A stretch of DNA of 64,000 bases from Papaver somniferum (taxonomy: Eukaryota; Streptophyta; Magnoliopsida; Ranunculales; Papaveraceae): positions 139,897,939 through 139,961,938 of the forward strand of contig NC_039359.1 in the NCBI RefSeq assembly GCF_003573695.1, read 5' to 3'. The translations under genes were made by a program, and so were the position numbers. The first letter of the stretch is position 1. Each line of letters begins with the position of its first letter. Below, piece after piece: positions 11,138 through 22,860 of this stretch. Below the pieces are notes generated by a model that did no database searches, was not told the DNA's origin, and saw only the letters and a program-made list of their open reading frames with translations.

Positions 11138-12780
11138 TTAGTTTATTTGATAGACAGAAAAAATAACAAATCTAAGAAAAGAAGGAAAAACTTTACTGAA
11201 GCCTGAATCAGCACTCAATATTGTCTCTTTTCGATCAGGCACATGAGACAAGATTTTCCCAACAACACAATCAAGTTGTGTTGCGATGAACAACGATTTG
11301 TCCATCTTTTTCCTCAAGGGAGAAATCTTCAGACTTATGTCTATCAAAACGATTCGACCATACTTTCTTTTCAAATGGTCTTACTCTATCCCTGGAAACC
11401 AACTTCTTAGACGAAGATAAGATCCTACATACCTCGGCGGTCTTCTGAGCAAGTTTCAGCTTCCTTGCTAATCGATCTGCTCTTCTTTGAAGTTTGCTGG
11501 AGTGCCTTATTTGGTGCTTGTACTTGTAACACCTTGATAGTTTGTATCCCTTCATCGAACAAAACGAGCACGTCAAACTTGGATAGTATTAAGGCATCTG
11601 AGATGTGCAAGCAACTATACATACAATAGATCTTGAAACATTACTGACAGGGTTTCCAGTTAGAGAATCTTCCAGCTTGATTGGGTTTCCTTCTTCTCCG
11701 AACCCATTGAGGTTGATATATGTAATTCTACAAGTATCAAAATCGATGTTTTCACCAAGGAGCCCTACACTTGATTTCCTATCTTCATCGGAATCACAGG
11801 TTTCAGACATTTCATCAAGTGTTACAGCTAGACCTTTGTTCCCAGTGTATTTTCTACGATTTGGGAATTCGTTAGCAAAATGGCCAAAACCCTAACACTT
11901 AAAGCACTGAGGCATGTCCTCGTCATCATCCTCGTCAGCATCCCTATTTTTAGGAGGTACGCGACCGTGAGGTTTGTCTGATGACCTAGGTTTGTCTCTT
12001 GAAAACCATTTACTTCTCTTCAATAGAAGATCCCTAAACTGTCTTGTGATCAAGGAGACCGACTTGTCAAGGTCTTCATCTGAAAAATCATTCTCAGACT
12101 GATCATCCTCAGAGACATGAACACTTTTACCTTTGGAAAGTAATTTAGAGATCTTTTGTACTTTAAAGGCAACATCCTTACCGACTTTGGATGTATGCTC
12201 ATGGTCAAAGATCTTTAGCTTCCCAATCAAGGTGTTTCTGGAAAGATTATTGAGGTTATTCCCCTCAATGATGGCATGCTTCTTAGACTCTTATCTAGAT
12301 GGCAGCGATCTGAGAATTTTCATCACAATGTCCTTTTCAGGAATAGTCTTACCCAATGCAAAAGATGCATTAAAAATTTCAGACACTTTGTGATTAAGCT
12401 CATCAAATGTTTCTTCATCTTCTATACGAAGGTTCTCCCAATCGGAATTAAGGTTTTGAAGCCTAGCTTCCTTTTCACTGGAGTTTCCTTCAAATATGGT
12501 TTCTAAGATATCTCAAGCATCTTTAGACCTAGTGCAATTAGACACGTGGTGTTGAAGACTTGGGGCAATGTCATGTATGATAGCATTTAACCCTTCAGAA
12601 TTTTGCTTTGTAGCAAGAATCTCAGCAGCATTATATTCACCAATATTCTTGGGAACAGTTCCGTCTCCAGCTGCAACAACGGGCGCATCATAACCATTCA
12701 CCACATATACACATGATTGAAAATCACGCGATTGAAGAAAATATCGCATAGTAATTTTCCACCAAAAGTGATTGGAGCCA
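11138..12780 (-). pseudogene. Decayed Gag of element B
   Basis: Minus-strand fragments in changing frames together resemble a Copia Gag. The N-terminal part (about 12780-12513) has the WKITMRYFLQSRD and NGYDAP phrases typical of plant Copia capsid regions, followed by a LATKQNSEGLNAI stretch. The next conserved tryptophan codon, after SKDA, reads TGA (about 12511-12513). Further downstream lie an acidic linker and a zinc knuckle at about 11845-11905. The knuckle reads CFKC, then a TAG stop, GFGH, and phenylalanine where its last cysteine should be. A second Cys/His-like stretch (CSFCSMKGYKLSRC, near 11540-11575) follows in another frame. At least three in-frame stops and probable frameshifts mean it cannot make Gag as it stands. 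No pol follows. Confidence 0.75.
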
Positions 12781-12875
12781 TCGAAGACTGGTCGTACATT
12801 AATAGAGATAACACCTCTGTCGATAGAGTCAGATCGCTACAAACACAGAATTGTTAGGTCTTAAATGCGTTTGCC

Positions 12876-12888
12876 TGCTCTGATACCT
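12876..12888 (-). other. Primer-binding site of element B (tRNA-iMet type)
   Basis: On the minus strand, two bases after the 5' LTR end, the sequence reads AGGTATCAGAGCA. The canonical plant initiator-Met site is TGGTATCAGAGC, so 11 of the first 12 bases match. This fixes the orientation of element B. Confidence 0.85.
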
Positions 12889-12890
12889 AT

Positions 12891-15293
12891 TGAAAAAGTG
12901 GGGTCTAAAAACACCACCCAATATTTCGCTTAGCAATCTGTATGGACTAATTCTGAAATACTTTGCTAGAGAATCAACTAGACAGTCAGACTCAATCTAG
13001 ATAAAAGTTTCTCAAGGAGTTAATATCCCTCTCTTAATTTGATTTTTACTCAAGATAAAAACAATAGCGAGTCTTTATCAAATACAAGGAATACTTGGAC
13101 GGTACCAAAGACCAATGTCCAAGGATCAATCAATATCAATCAACAACCAAAGGTTGGATTTCCAATTGATGATCACGAACGCAAAACCTGTATTATTTCA
13201 ATTATATAAAATTTAATATGGAAATGAAATAACACAGACACCAGAAATTTTGTTAACGAGGAACCCGCAAATGCAGAAAAACCCCGGGACCTAGTCCAGA
13301 TTGAATACACACTGTACTAAGCCGCTACAGACACTAGCCTACTACAAACTAACTTCGGACTGGACTATACTTGAACCCCAATCAGTCTCCCACCGATCCA
13401 AGGTACAGTTGTACTCCTACGCCTCTGATCCCAGCAGGATACTGCGCACTTGATTCCCTTAGCTGATCTCACCCACAACCAAGAGTTACTGCAACCCAAA
13501 ATCGCATACTTGATAATAAACAAATCTGCCTCACACAGAAGAGTCTATCAAAGGATAAATCTGTCTCCCACAGATAAACCCTAGGTTTTGTTCCGTTTTT
13601 TGATATAAAATCAAGGTGAACAGGAACCAATTGATAATCCGGTCTTATATTCCCGAAGAATAGCCTAGATTAATCAATCACCTCTCTACAATCCTTCCTG
13701 ACTACACAAGAGGATTGTCGAGGAATCACAAATAGTGAGACGAAGATGTTTGTGACTTCTTTATCTTGCCTATCGGAGAACTCTCACGATCTCAAGCCAA
13801 TCAATCGATTGTACTCGTACGATAGAATATGCAAGATCAGATCACACAACTACGATAAAGTAGTATCGGTCTGGCTTCACAATCCCAATGAAGTATTTAA
13901 GTCGTTAACCTGATTTTAGAGAAGAAAAACAAAGGTTAATGGAGATCGACTCTAGCGGGCGCACTAGTAGCACACAGACGTGTGGGGATTAGTTTTGCAC
14001 AATGCTAGATATCTACTTTATATAGCCTTCAAATCAGGATTTTTCCTTAGTTACAAAGCAATCATTATTCATCGTTAGATGGAAACCTGATTTAGATTCA
14101 AGCTAATATTTCTCAACCATTAGATCGAAAAACCTAGCTTGTCACACACACTTGGGTAGACGTTTATTGGGTTTGTGAAAACCATGCCCAAACGTGTACG
14201 TGTATGTTGGTTTAACATAGTAACCCAAAAGGTTAACCATATGAGCATTTCATATGAACCTTGTTCTTATTCACCATAACTAGTTCAATTGACTCAAATG
14301 AACTAGTTAAAGAGTTGTTCAATTGCTATGAGATCTTATGTAACACAAGACACAATTGAAAAAAAGATTATTCGATTCGATTGAATCGGCTCATGAACAT
14401 TATAGCCACGGTTTGCATAAAGCATTCTTTAGTAATTTAATGTTTCATGTTCAGGGCACATCTTTAGATCATAACCTCTTAAGTTCACAAACAAGTTCGC
14501 GGACTTAAGTTAATCGGTTGAGTTTTCCAAACTCAGCAGAAATTCTCGGAAAGAGAACTTCCGCCAGTTCCCGTACTGGGTTCGCGGACTGAGTTCGCAG
14601 ACTTAGCACACAAACGAGTTTTGGAAAATCCAGCAGAAATTCTCGGTCGAGAACTTCCGATAGTTCGCGGACTTGGAAAGCCAATTCCACAATCCTCCCG
14701 ATTTCTCTTGATCAACAAAGTTCGAAAACTTCGGTTCAAGGAATACATGGTTATGTAATCGAAACTCTCATTTCAATCATTGAGACATTCTCATAGGACG
14801 CTATGTAGCCGTTATTCACAGACCGATTCACGTCAGAGCAATTCTCAAAGTGATTGAAACTTTTCATGACTTTCGTCACTAGGTGAAGATAAACTTGATC
14901 AAAGCGAAACGCTTTACCAACACACGATTTCGAGAAATAGGATAAGCAATGAATACTCAGCTCGAAATATCAAATGTTTATGATCTAGTCTATATAGCAT
15001 ATGACTTTTGTCTCATAAGAAGTAGGAGATAGAAGAGATAGACTTTTGAGTAATAGATAAGTTCAAGTCTCCACATACCTTTTTGTTGATGAAGTTCCAC
15101 GGTTCCTTGTATAGATCTTCGTCGTTGTATGATGAATCGCCATGAAGTCCTTGAGCTCAACTACACTTTTCTATCCTAGCCCGAGACTTAGCTATGTAGG
15201 CTAGAAATCAAGACTTATAGTTTTGATCACTAACATTGAAAAACATGCTTGAGATAGCAACGCATGCGAGGTTTACCGAGCTATGCTCTAACA
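12891..15293 (-). repeat. 5' LTR of element B (2,403 bp)
   Basis: Direct repeat of 6422-8841. On the minus strand it runs from TGTTAGAGCATAGCTCGG at 15293 down to ...CACTTTTTCA at 12891. A TATATAAA box on the minus strand is at 14017-14024. A roughly 55-bp block around 8110-8220 of the left LTR is shortened in this copy, near 14575-14660. Confidence 0.9.
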
Positions 15294-15508
15294 GTACTAC
15301 AACGAGTTTACTTCGATGGTATCTAAGAGAATTATTTTGATACTAACGGGTACCTCAAAAATTTACCCGAAGGTATCTCATCTAACCAAGTCAATACTTC
15401 GATGATATCTCAGTGAAATAAACGAATGAGGATAAGGAATTTTTCTTAAGGATCGTTCTTCAAACAACCCTCAAGAAAAGGGGAAAACTATAGATACCAA
15501 AAAAAATT
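15294..15508 (+). other. Last internal segment of element A with purine tract
   Basis: Continues the GGTACCTCAG-type repeat interrupted by element B, then reaches a purine run, AAGAAAAGGGGAAAAC (15472-15487). This is a plausible polypurine primer for element A. No coding sequence. Confidence 0.55.
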
Positions 15509-16602
15509 TGTACCACATGGCACAACATTAAAGGTGGAGTAACTTATTATGTTACAACAACGCACACTACATCTCTTCTTAGAATGCTACGTTATGAAGT
15601 TATCTTTATCAACGTGTGGCGCAATGTTAAATGTTGGAGTATCAAAGTACGCTACAACGGAGTACACCAAATCACTACCAAGATTGCTTAGTTATTAAGC
15701 AATAGGTTGTAGTATAGGCACATGGGTGTGTCTGTCTGTCATAGGTAGCTGAGCAGTCTGCAAAGCTTTTAGTACGAAGGCGCAGTCGTCAACCACGTGG
15801 GCTCATAATACGTGGCATCCTATGATTGGCGAAGGTACGCGTCCAACGAAGGTATAACTTGTACGGAGGTTTCACAGTTCACAATGGCACGTGGGGGAAG
15901 CTAAGGCGGCATCGTCTGATTGGAAATGGTGGGGGGACAACGAAGGTACTAGATTCACCAAGGACCATCAGATCTCGATGGAACATAAGATACCAAATAT
16001 ATCCATGATGCATGTGGAGCTATAAATACCCATCATCATCTCAAGAGAAATGGGACTTTTGGGTGAGCTAGGATTAGAGAAAAGACTCATATCTCTACTT
16101 TCTTTCTTATTTACTAGAGTTGCATACATTCTTTAATGGAGTTCTTCCACCCAAATGTAACAAGATCAATAATAAACTTATCATCTTTACCCGTGGACGT
16201 AGGTTAAGATTAACCGAACCACGTAATCTCTTGTGTGATTTATTAACTTAGTTGCACTTATATTATCTTCTCACTTAACTATTTACTTACTGAGTTGTCT
16301 CTGTTCTCAGAGTTATCTCTGCTTTCTGAGTTATCTCTGTTCTCTGGGTTGTCTCTGTTCATCTGAGATATCTCTTTATTTAGCTTATTTGCTTACTTGT
16401 CTCTGTTTTACAGAGATACCATTATTTTCTTAGCATCTTCTCTATCGAAGTATCTTTACTTACTTAGTATATGATCTTCTGAGCAGATCTCATTACGAAC
16501 GTACCTTTTATTACTCAACAGTATCAGTTCAACTGAGGTATCGATACTACTTACTATTAGATTCTCTGAGTTGTTCATATTATGGGAAAATTAGTAGTCA
16601 CA
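15509..16602 (+). repeat. Right LTR of element A
   Basis: The 3' 465 bp (16138-16602) match the left LTR fragment. The start is not fixed because the left LTR is cut; TGTACCACATGG at 15509, about 20 bp after the purine run, is the best TG start. A TATAAATA box lies at 16021-16028, about 120 bp before the shared segment, as expected for a U3 promoter. Confidence 0.65.
16021..16028 (+). promoter_or_regulatory. TATA box in LTR of element A
   Basis: GCTATAAATACCC context within the right LTR on the plus strand, the only strong TATA match in this LTR. Confidence 0.55.
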
Positions 16603-16971
16603 GCACCCTTGGAACGATCAAGAAAAGTTCATGCTTTCAGTAATGCATAATCTAAATAAAGAAGGGGTATTGGGCCTTCAATGGCTTATGTGTAAGTTCA
16701 AGGCATGCCTTATGCCGGGACAAGACTCGGCAGTATGACAGTTAGTCAGATAGATGCATGTAAGGTGCCTCGGAAGCCAGATATGCATGTAAGGTGCCTC
16801 GGCCATAGCCTTCAAGTCTTTACACCCTTTGCAGAACAAGGAGAAGTTGGAACGGTGTGGAATCTAGGTTAGTTGCATCATGCTCCATGAGCATGCTTGC
16901 AAAGAAAATGAATGTGAATTTTCCTAGCTTTAAGGCCCCGATTGTAGCATCATCATGGCGCATCTGTGGAG
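16603..16971. other. Flank between elements A and C, no gene
   Basis: No coding frame. A 21-bp direct repeat, ATGCATGTAAGGTGCCTCGG plus flank, occurs twice at about 16754-16802. Probably the interior of element C, into which A inserted. Confidence 0.4.
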
Positions 16972-19545
16972 TTATGGCCTGCGCGCCCAGGCGCGCCAGG
17001 CGTAATTTTCCGTTCCGTCACATTCTTCTTCATCATCTTCTCCTAATTCTTCCTCTTCCTCATGCTCACCCTCCATTTCCTCTTCTTCATCTTCCTCATT
17101 ATCGTTGCTGGAGATATCTTCCACCTCCTCATTTTCTGAAACCTCAGGGTGCTTGAGGTCAAGTCGGGATGCCCGTACTTGGTGCAAATCTGGTCAGCAA
17201 TGGATCGAGAATGTTTGTTTCTCTCTCGCAAGGCATTCCTCATGGTATTGGCAACAGAAACTATCATTGTGCGCTTAAGCTTGGAATATTTGGAATTCCT
17301 GGAAGAAAGTGTTAATTTCAGCGAGTCCAACTCTCTGGAAAGATCCTCAATCTTCTGAAGATGATTCTTCTCAGACGTTGCAAAGGAAAGTAAAAGAGAT
17401 TAGCATCATATGCAATTAAAACAACTAAAAATATTGCATTTGCTGGCTGAGGAAATCTGCCGGAACAACCTTCTTTTTTAGAAATGATTGCCTTAAAGGT
17501 TTCCTCCTGAACTTGTTTTAGAAGTTGGGTACGCTTAGTGATTATTTGATCCTTTTCAGTTAACAAAGCATCTCTTTTCTCTTTCAAATTCTTAATTATA
17601 CCCTTCTTACAGCAAAGTTGGGTTTTAAGAGTCTCATTGATAGATAGTGTTTTTCTAAACTCAAACTTAATATCCTCATATTTCAATTTGACATCCTCCA
17701 TATTATCAATTTCTAAGTCAAAAATATCTAACGATCAGGCATAGAGTTGAAGTGCTCTAGGAGGATTGAATCTTCAATAGAGAAGTCAAACGCTTTATTT
17801 GATAGGTTGAAAACCTCTGCAGGCAAAGATTATTAACAGGAATAAAAACACAAGATCAAAACACGCGATATTAATCAAAGGCGAAGATAATGGAAAACCT
17901 ACCCAAGAGTTGGGAATTCCTTTTTCGAAGGTTAACCACAGTAGCATCACGAGAAGCTACTTCTCTTTGAGCTCTAGAAACCTCTCCCTCTAGATTACGG
18001 ATTCTTTCGCGTTGATATCGAATCAGGACCTCAGATCGTCGAGAATTCTGAATCAACATGGAAAGGTTAGTAATATAAATCATGACAACCATCGAAAGCA
18101 AGATGGACAACAAAAAGGACTTACCAAAATCTCAAAGGCAGAATGAAGCTCCGGACTCATAACAGAGGCAACATCGCGCAAAGAATCAGGATCCAAAGAA
18201 GGATCAACACAAAGCTTCATCATCGCGTCGCATATCTGAGCAAGTGCGGGATCATTAACAACCGGTAGAGCGGAGCTGAAGATCCTTGAAAGAAGCTCAG
18301 TGTTCGGGCAACCATCATTAAGAGCAAAAACTCTATCTTGAGAATAAAATGGGCATGTGCCAGCACGAGGCAATTATCCAGAAGATCTATTAAGAAGAAT
18401 TTCATTCCCAGGACCTCCTAGGTGAGAAGTCAAATGGATATCTTCATGCAATACAAACACATCAGTAGAAGGAGTATTCAGACAAGGGGTCTGATTGGTC
18501 AAAGGACTCGGTTGAAAATCTTTGGCCTTCAGAGCACCTTTCTTCCCTTTAGAAGCGCATTTGTTCTTAGGACTTGGGATTGAACTTTGATCCTTGTCCT
18601 TTGCCATGGAACTAAGACGATCCTTCTTGGATTTGGAACCATGATCTCAGAGCTAGGAGAATCATCCTCAGACTTGTCTTGTAAACACCAAGATAAGTAA
18701 GAAACAGAGAAAAATATTGTTTAAAAGCGAGACATAAATTATTTCTTACTTTCTTGGAGCGCGGGGACTTCACCTTGCGCAATTCTTTCTTCTTCCTTTT
18801 TTTCATTTAAAATAGACAACATCAGTGAGCAAAGCGCGAAGATAAACAAGTGAAATGCGAATATTAATAATAATTACCTCTTTAGCCTCCTCAGGCCAGT
18901 TGAACACCCAGGGATTATAATTGGGAAATGGAAAGCCTTCAGGAGGTCCTATGCGATCAGATCCAACTGCATTCCTACCCCAAATGTAAGGACCCTCAAT
19001 GATAAGGGGAAAATTCATCCAAGAGGGATCACCGGAGAAACGAGCGGAATCGTTGGAGGCGCTATGAAAATCAACATCCCTCATAATTCTTTCATTTTCA
19101 GCTATATTCTTTTGTCGCATGAAGCGCATTCTCCAACGCCTATCTTCATGGGCGACAAGATTGACACAGTAATGCTTGAAGAAATTTTGCACAGTAAATT
19201 CTTCATGATTATAAGACTTCGCATATTTTGGATATAGAAAGCCTAAACCAGCAGCACGACGAGAATACTCGACCAAAATTCTGATAGCATCCGCACACAA
19301 TTGATATTTCTCCTGAGGGTCTTCCATGCGCGACAGAATATCATAAAAGAGGGAAGCTTCGGACTAAAGAGAGGAATGGGCAAACCAGCGCGAAGTTGTT
19401 CCAACGAAATAATAACCATTTTATCACTCCATTGTTCAATAGCGATCCATTCCAGATGCAATTCTGTGGTGTGAGTCGAATTTGGAGGAACCATCAACCT
19501 AATCCCTTCTGGCTCCAACTCATTCTTAAATCTTTGGATATCCCC
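16972..19545 (-). pseudogene. Decayed antisense gene of a Tat-type Ty3 element (gypsy-type transposon-domain-like, coiled coil)
   Basis: Minus-strand coding pieces separated by introns with good consensus sites. Piece 1 (about 19545-18865) holds a globular domain (SLEQLRAGLPIPLFSPKLP, then GFLYPKYAKSYNHEEFTVQN) and ends EEAKE before a GTAATT donor. Further exons are basic linkers (18803-18374), SPELHSAFEIL before a GTAAGT donor (about 18135), and coiled-coil exons (18066-17890, 17701-17450, 17330-17040). The last ends in a strongly acidic tail near 16990-17110. Breaks include a 1-base frameshift near 19345, another near 18640, a TAA stop near 18373 and a shift near 17745. The layout (globular N-terminus, coiled coil, acidic tail, antisense and just upstream of an LTR) fits the antisense extra ORFs described in Tat-lineage elements such as Grande and Retand. 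That assignment is inference; a decayed host gene is the alternative. Confidence 0.55.
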
Positions 19546-20113
19546 TTGTGGCCTTTTACTTGCTCTCGGGGCGATCTAGTATGGGAATAATGAAACGAAG
19601 AAAATCCAATCAAGAAGCTTTGATTTAGAAATTTTGATGATCAAGATTTCGTTCAGATCAGAACATAAGCGACAGAAATAATAAAAGAGGGCAGAATCGG
19701 AACCGTGGAAGGAAATTGATAATCGTGATCTGAGATTCAGTAAGCAGAAATATATGTGGGAAGACGGATTAGCAACATCAGCAACAATAGTAGGAAAAGA
19801 AAATTGCAAAAGATGAAAGAGAAGATAAGGTAAAAAAAAATAATTGGAAAGCGTGATAAAAATTTGAAATATTTTATCTCTCATTCGCATTTATTAGAAA
19901 ACCAACAGGAGAAGGCGGTTACCGGTAATAAGGGGGAGAAATTAAAGATGTGTCAATCAGGGAAGAACATAGTCAACACGAGTAGGCGGTTGCACATGAA
20001 TCGCAGAATAATGTCAGTGGATCTAGAGAATACCAAAGGACAGGATTGATGCGATAAATTAGATTTCTCTCACCATTCTTTCTTCTGAAAAATCAGTGCG
20101 AGAAGAGGCAAAA

Positions 20114-20645
20114 TGTGGACACAAAATATAGCTCAACCAATGAGAAAGCGAAAAAGACACTCAACAACGTGATTTCAAGGGCGAGGAGCATAAATCCATT
20201 ATGTCACTACTGATTACGTCACAAGAATCACACAAACATTTGAAGGAAAGGGCGATGACTACAAAATGGTGTGATCGTACCGTCCTAATAGACTTAAAAT
20301 AAAAGACTTTATTAGTTGTCTTCCACTATGTAACCCTATAAAAAGGACCGGAGGTCATTGTAAAAGAAAGACATCTTTTTAAGAGTTTGTCTGAAAAACT
20401 TAAGAGAGAGAAAATCATTTGTTCTCCAAGTTGGGGTTTACTTGCATTTGTATGTGTAATAGTTCATTTCTTAATAACAATACTTAAGAGTTTATCTGTT
20501 TCATATTATCACTTGGGTGTGATTATCGGATTTCCTGTAGTTACAAGTTGTGTGTTTATAAATTGTTCTAACCGAATAAATTCAAGAAATTTTTTTTTCT
20601 GCTCTAATTCTTTTGATTGACATGCAACTTGGTTCAGAACCGGCA
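20114..20645 (+). repeat. Probable 3' LTR of element C
   Basis: Starts TGTGGACACAAAATATAGC directly after a purine-rich GCGAGAAGAGGCAAAA run, as a 3' LTR should. A TATAAAAAGG box lies at 20338-20347. The right end is uncertain: CA termini occur at 20622 (GATTGACA) and 20645 (CCGGCA). No second copy is in the window, so the call rests on the purine tract, TG start and promoter. Confidence 0.5.
20338..20347 (+). promoter_or_regulatory. TATA box in LTR of element C
   Basis: CCCTATAAAAAGGACC context about 225 bp into the LTR on the plus strand. Confidence 0.5.
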
Positions 20646-22398
20646 GTGATGAGTTAATTATTTTTTTTATTTTGACTAATCTTCACAATCACATTATTGA
20701 TTTGCAATTTTCTTCCTTGATATTAATTTCGTTGGTCAGTTTGGAGTGTGGACCATTTGCTAGCTAGCCTATAACATCTTGTGTTAATCATATTTCTATG
20801 GATGCTATTGCTTATCCATGGGACGACAACAGTTTCTTTTGTTTTTTTTTTGTTCGAACAATCTAATAAAAAAAACCGAGCAGCCTTAGGCTCATGCAAG
20901 TACGGATGAAGGTGCACAGTTTGATATGGTCCATGTAAAATATGAATTTTCATCATGGCGGGACAGAGCATATATCAGCTTCCTGGTTACCCTATTTGTA
21001 TGTGTGATGTACTGAGTTATTTTATGAGATAATAAAGAAGATGAGATGGTATTCTAAGCATTCAAGTAACTCAATATCACTGTACTGCCTTCATTAACTT
21101 AATCTTCATCTCCTAACTGTGTTTCAGGTACAGGTTATCTAAGAGAAAGGGACTAGACGAAACCCTAAACATCACGGATTGCACGCGTGCTAGGATTGAA
21201 TCCGTACAAGTAAAACTTACAGCAGAATTAACCGACGTAAAAACGGCTAACTAATTTTACTAAAAGCTAAATACAGCCAAAAAATAGTTGTAGACATTCT
21301 GGTATCATGACAGTATGTTATTGTCGGAGGCGGAGAGACAGTCTCGTTCCACTTCCACTTTGTTCAGCTGTAACTCATCCGCCCAACTTAATAGCTTCTG
21401 TTGGACCAGTTGGGGCTTTGTTTGTGTTAGGCGACGCATTTTATTCACATTTTTGCGCCTAGGGCATTTTATTATCTAGGGGCCCACGGGAGATTTGTTC
21501 GCCTAGCTAGTCTTTCGCAACATATAGCCTACAAATGCCATTAGAGTATTATTTTTTTTATTTATTTGACCGGTAAAACATTAGAATGATGTATTAGTAA
21601 CTTAACAGAAAATGGGATATTTGGCCAAAAAAATTCTTTTTCTGGTTAAGATGGACGGGTAGAATAGTGGTTTGGGTGAAATGGATGAAACCTAATTAAA
21701 ATCAAAACCGGCTGAAATACCCTTTCTATCACAATACTTTATGTTTTTTTCTCGTTTTCTCCGTCGTCTCTAGAAACAAATTAAAACCAGATCTAAAGCC
21801 AATTACCACCAGCAGTAGAAAGCATATATATTCTTTTCTCTCCGCCATTCCAAAAAGAAATCTTATCTTTCTCCACCACCGTTCTCTTTCTCCACCACCG
21901 TCATCTTACCTTTCTCCACCACCATCATCTTCTCCATTGTTGAAATTGCTTTCTCCACCGTCAACGACATCACCATCTTCGTCCACTTTCAGTATTATCA
22001 TCTTTCACCATCAAAAGTAACATCACAAAATTCAGTAACTTCATCTTTTCGTCTGCACCGTCAACAGTAAAATCGTCATCATTATTGAAATTGAAATTGG
22101 TTTCTCCTCCGACTGTAAACACCAACACTAACTACAACATGAAAGATTTTTAAAGTTTCAATCGATTATTTCCACAAAATGCCTCCAAGAATCGTAAGTT
22201 TTGAAACCCTAACTGTGTTTTGATTTTATTCTCTGAATTGTATGATTGATTTGTTGAATGGTTGATTTTAATTGGCTTGTTTTTCTTTATTTTTGTACAA
22301 ACTGATTTGAGATATATACTTGCAGTACCATGATGATTCTAACCTAATTCTACTGAAATTAGGGTGTTGTTGTAATGACTTTATGATTATCTGTATCA
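20646..22398. other. No gene seen; CT-rich leader-like stretch
   Basis: No ORF of note. 21730-22140 is rich in TTTCTCCACCACCGTC and CATCATCTTC phrases and looks like a plant 5'UTR or a simple-sequence run, but no coding region follows. At 21712-21725 CTGAAATACCCTTT is the exact inverse of 24409-24422, so 21712-24422 may be one non-autonomous DNA transposon. No target duplication was found to support that. Confidence 0.35.
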
Positions 22399-22805
22399 GA
22401 TGAAACTTGTTTATATCTGGTTGATGGAATTAATAGCTTCTTATATTATACTGATTGATGTGGATGAAACCAGTTTCATCTTGTTTTACATGGGGTAGAA
22501 TTTGTTTTCACCAATGTTTAAACTAGGATGAAACCAGTTACATCATATTTTAAATTTTGTTGAATTTGGTTTCACTGATATTTAGGTTGGGATGAAACCA
22601 GTTTCATCATGTTTTACATTGTGTTGGATTTTGTTTCATTCATATCTAAACGAAGATGAAACGAGTTTCATCCTGTTTTACATTGGGTTGAATTTGGTTT
22701 CACCTATTTTTAAACTAAAATGAAACTAGTTTCATCTTTGTTAAAATTGGGTTTAATCGAGTTCAATCATGTTTAAACTAAGATGAAACCAGTTTTATCT
22801 TGTTT
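22399..22805. repeat. Seven-copy 64-bp tandem array with palindromic core
   Basis: The palindrome-like core GATGAAACCAGTTTCATC starts at 22399, 22463, 22527, 22591, 22655, 22719 and 22782, a spacing of almost exactly 64 bp. Between cores runs TTGTTTTACATTGTGTTGAATTTGGTTTCACC and variants. The core GATGAAAC-CA-GTTTCATC is an 8-bp inverted repeat, best conserved in copies 2, 4 and 5. Confidence 0.9.
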
Positions 22806-22860
22806 TACATTGTGTTGAATTTTATTTCACCTATGTTTTACATCTTGTGCCGAAATACTA

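Larger units (their letters stand above)
6422..15293 (-). mobile_element. Element B: non-autonomous Sirevirus-like Copia retrotransposon nested in A
   Basis: Two long LTRs (6422-8841 and 12891-15293) enclose a 4.05-kb interior. On the minus strand the order is 5'LTR, tRNA-iMet primer site, gag remnant, a small ORF, a repeat array, several GGGGGAG purine tracts and 3'LTR. Long LTRs plus multiple purine tracts are hallmarks of Sireviruses (the SIRE/Maximus Copia lineage). No protease, integrase or RT motif is present, so it lacks pol. The flanks read GTACC (6417-6421) and GTACT (15294-15298), a 5-bp target duplication with one mismatch. The left terminus has TA where the other copy has TG, a point mutation of the end. 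Confidence 0.85.
1..16602 (+). mobile_element. Element A: non-coding LTR retrotransposon (left end cut by window)
   Basis: Bases 1-492 recur as a direct repeat at 16138-16602, after a long internal region, so these are two LTRs of one element. The left copy is followed by a primer-site-like GGCGCT motif, and the right LTR is preceded by a purine run, giving plus orientation. About 6.1 kb of internal DNA remains once nested element B (6422-15293) is removed. It contains tandem arrays, a MITE and a microsatellite, and no gag or pol motifs in any frame. It is therefore a non-autonomous, large-retrotransposon-derivative type element that must borrow its enzymes. Lineage is uncertain; Ty3-type is a guess from the primer site. 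Confidence 0.75.
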
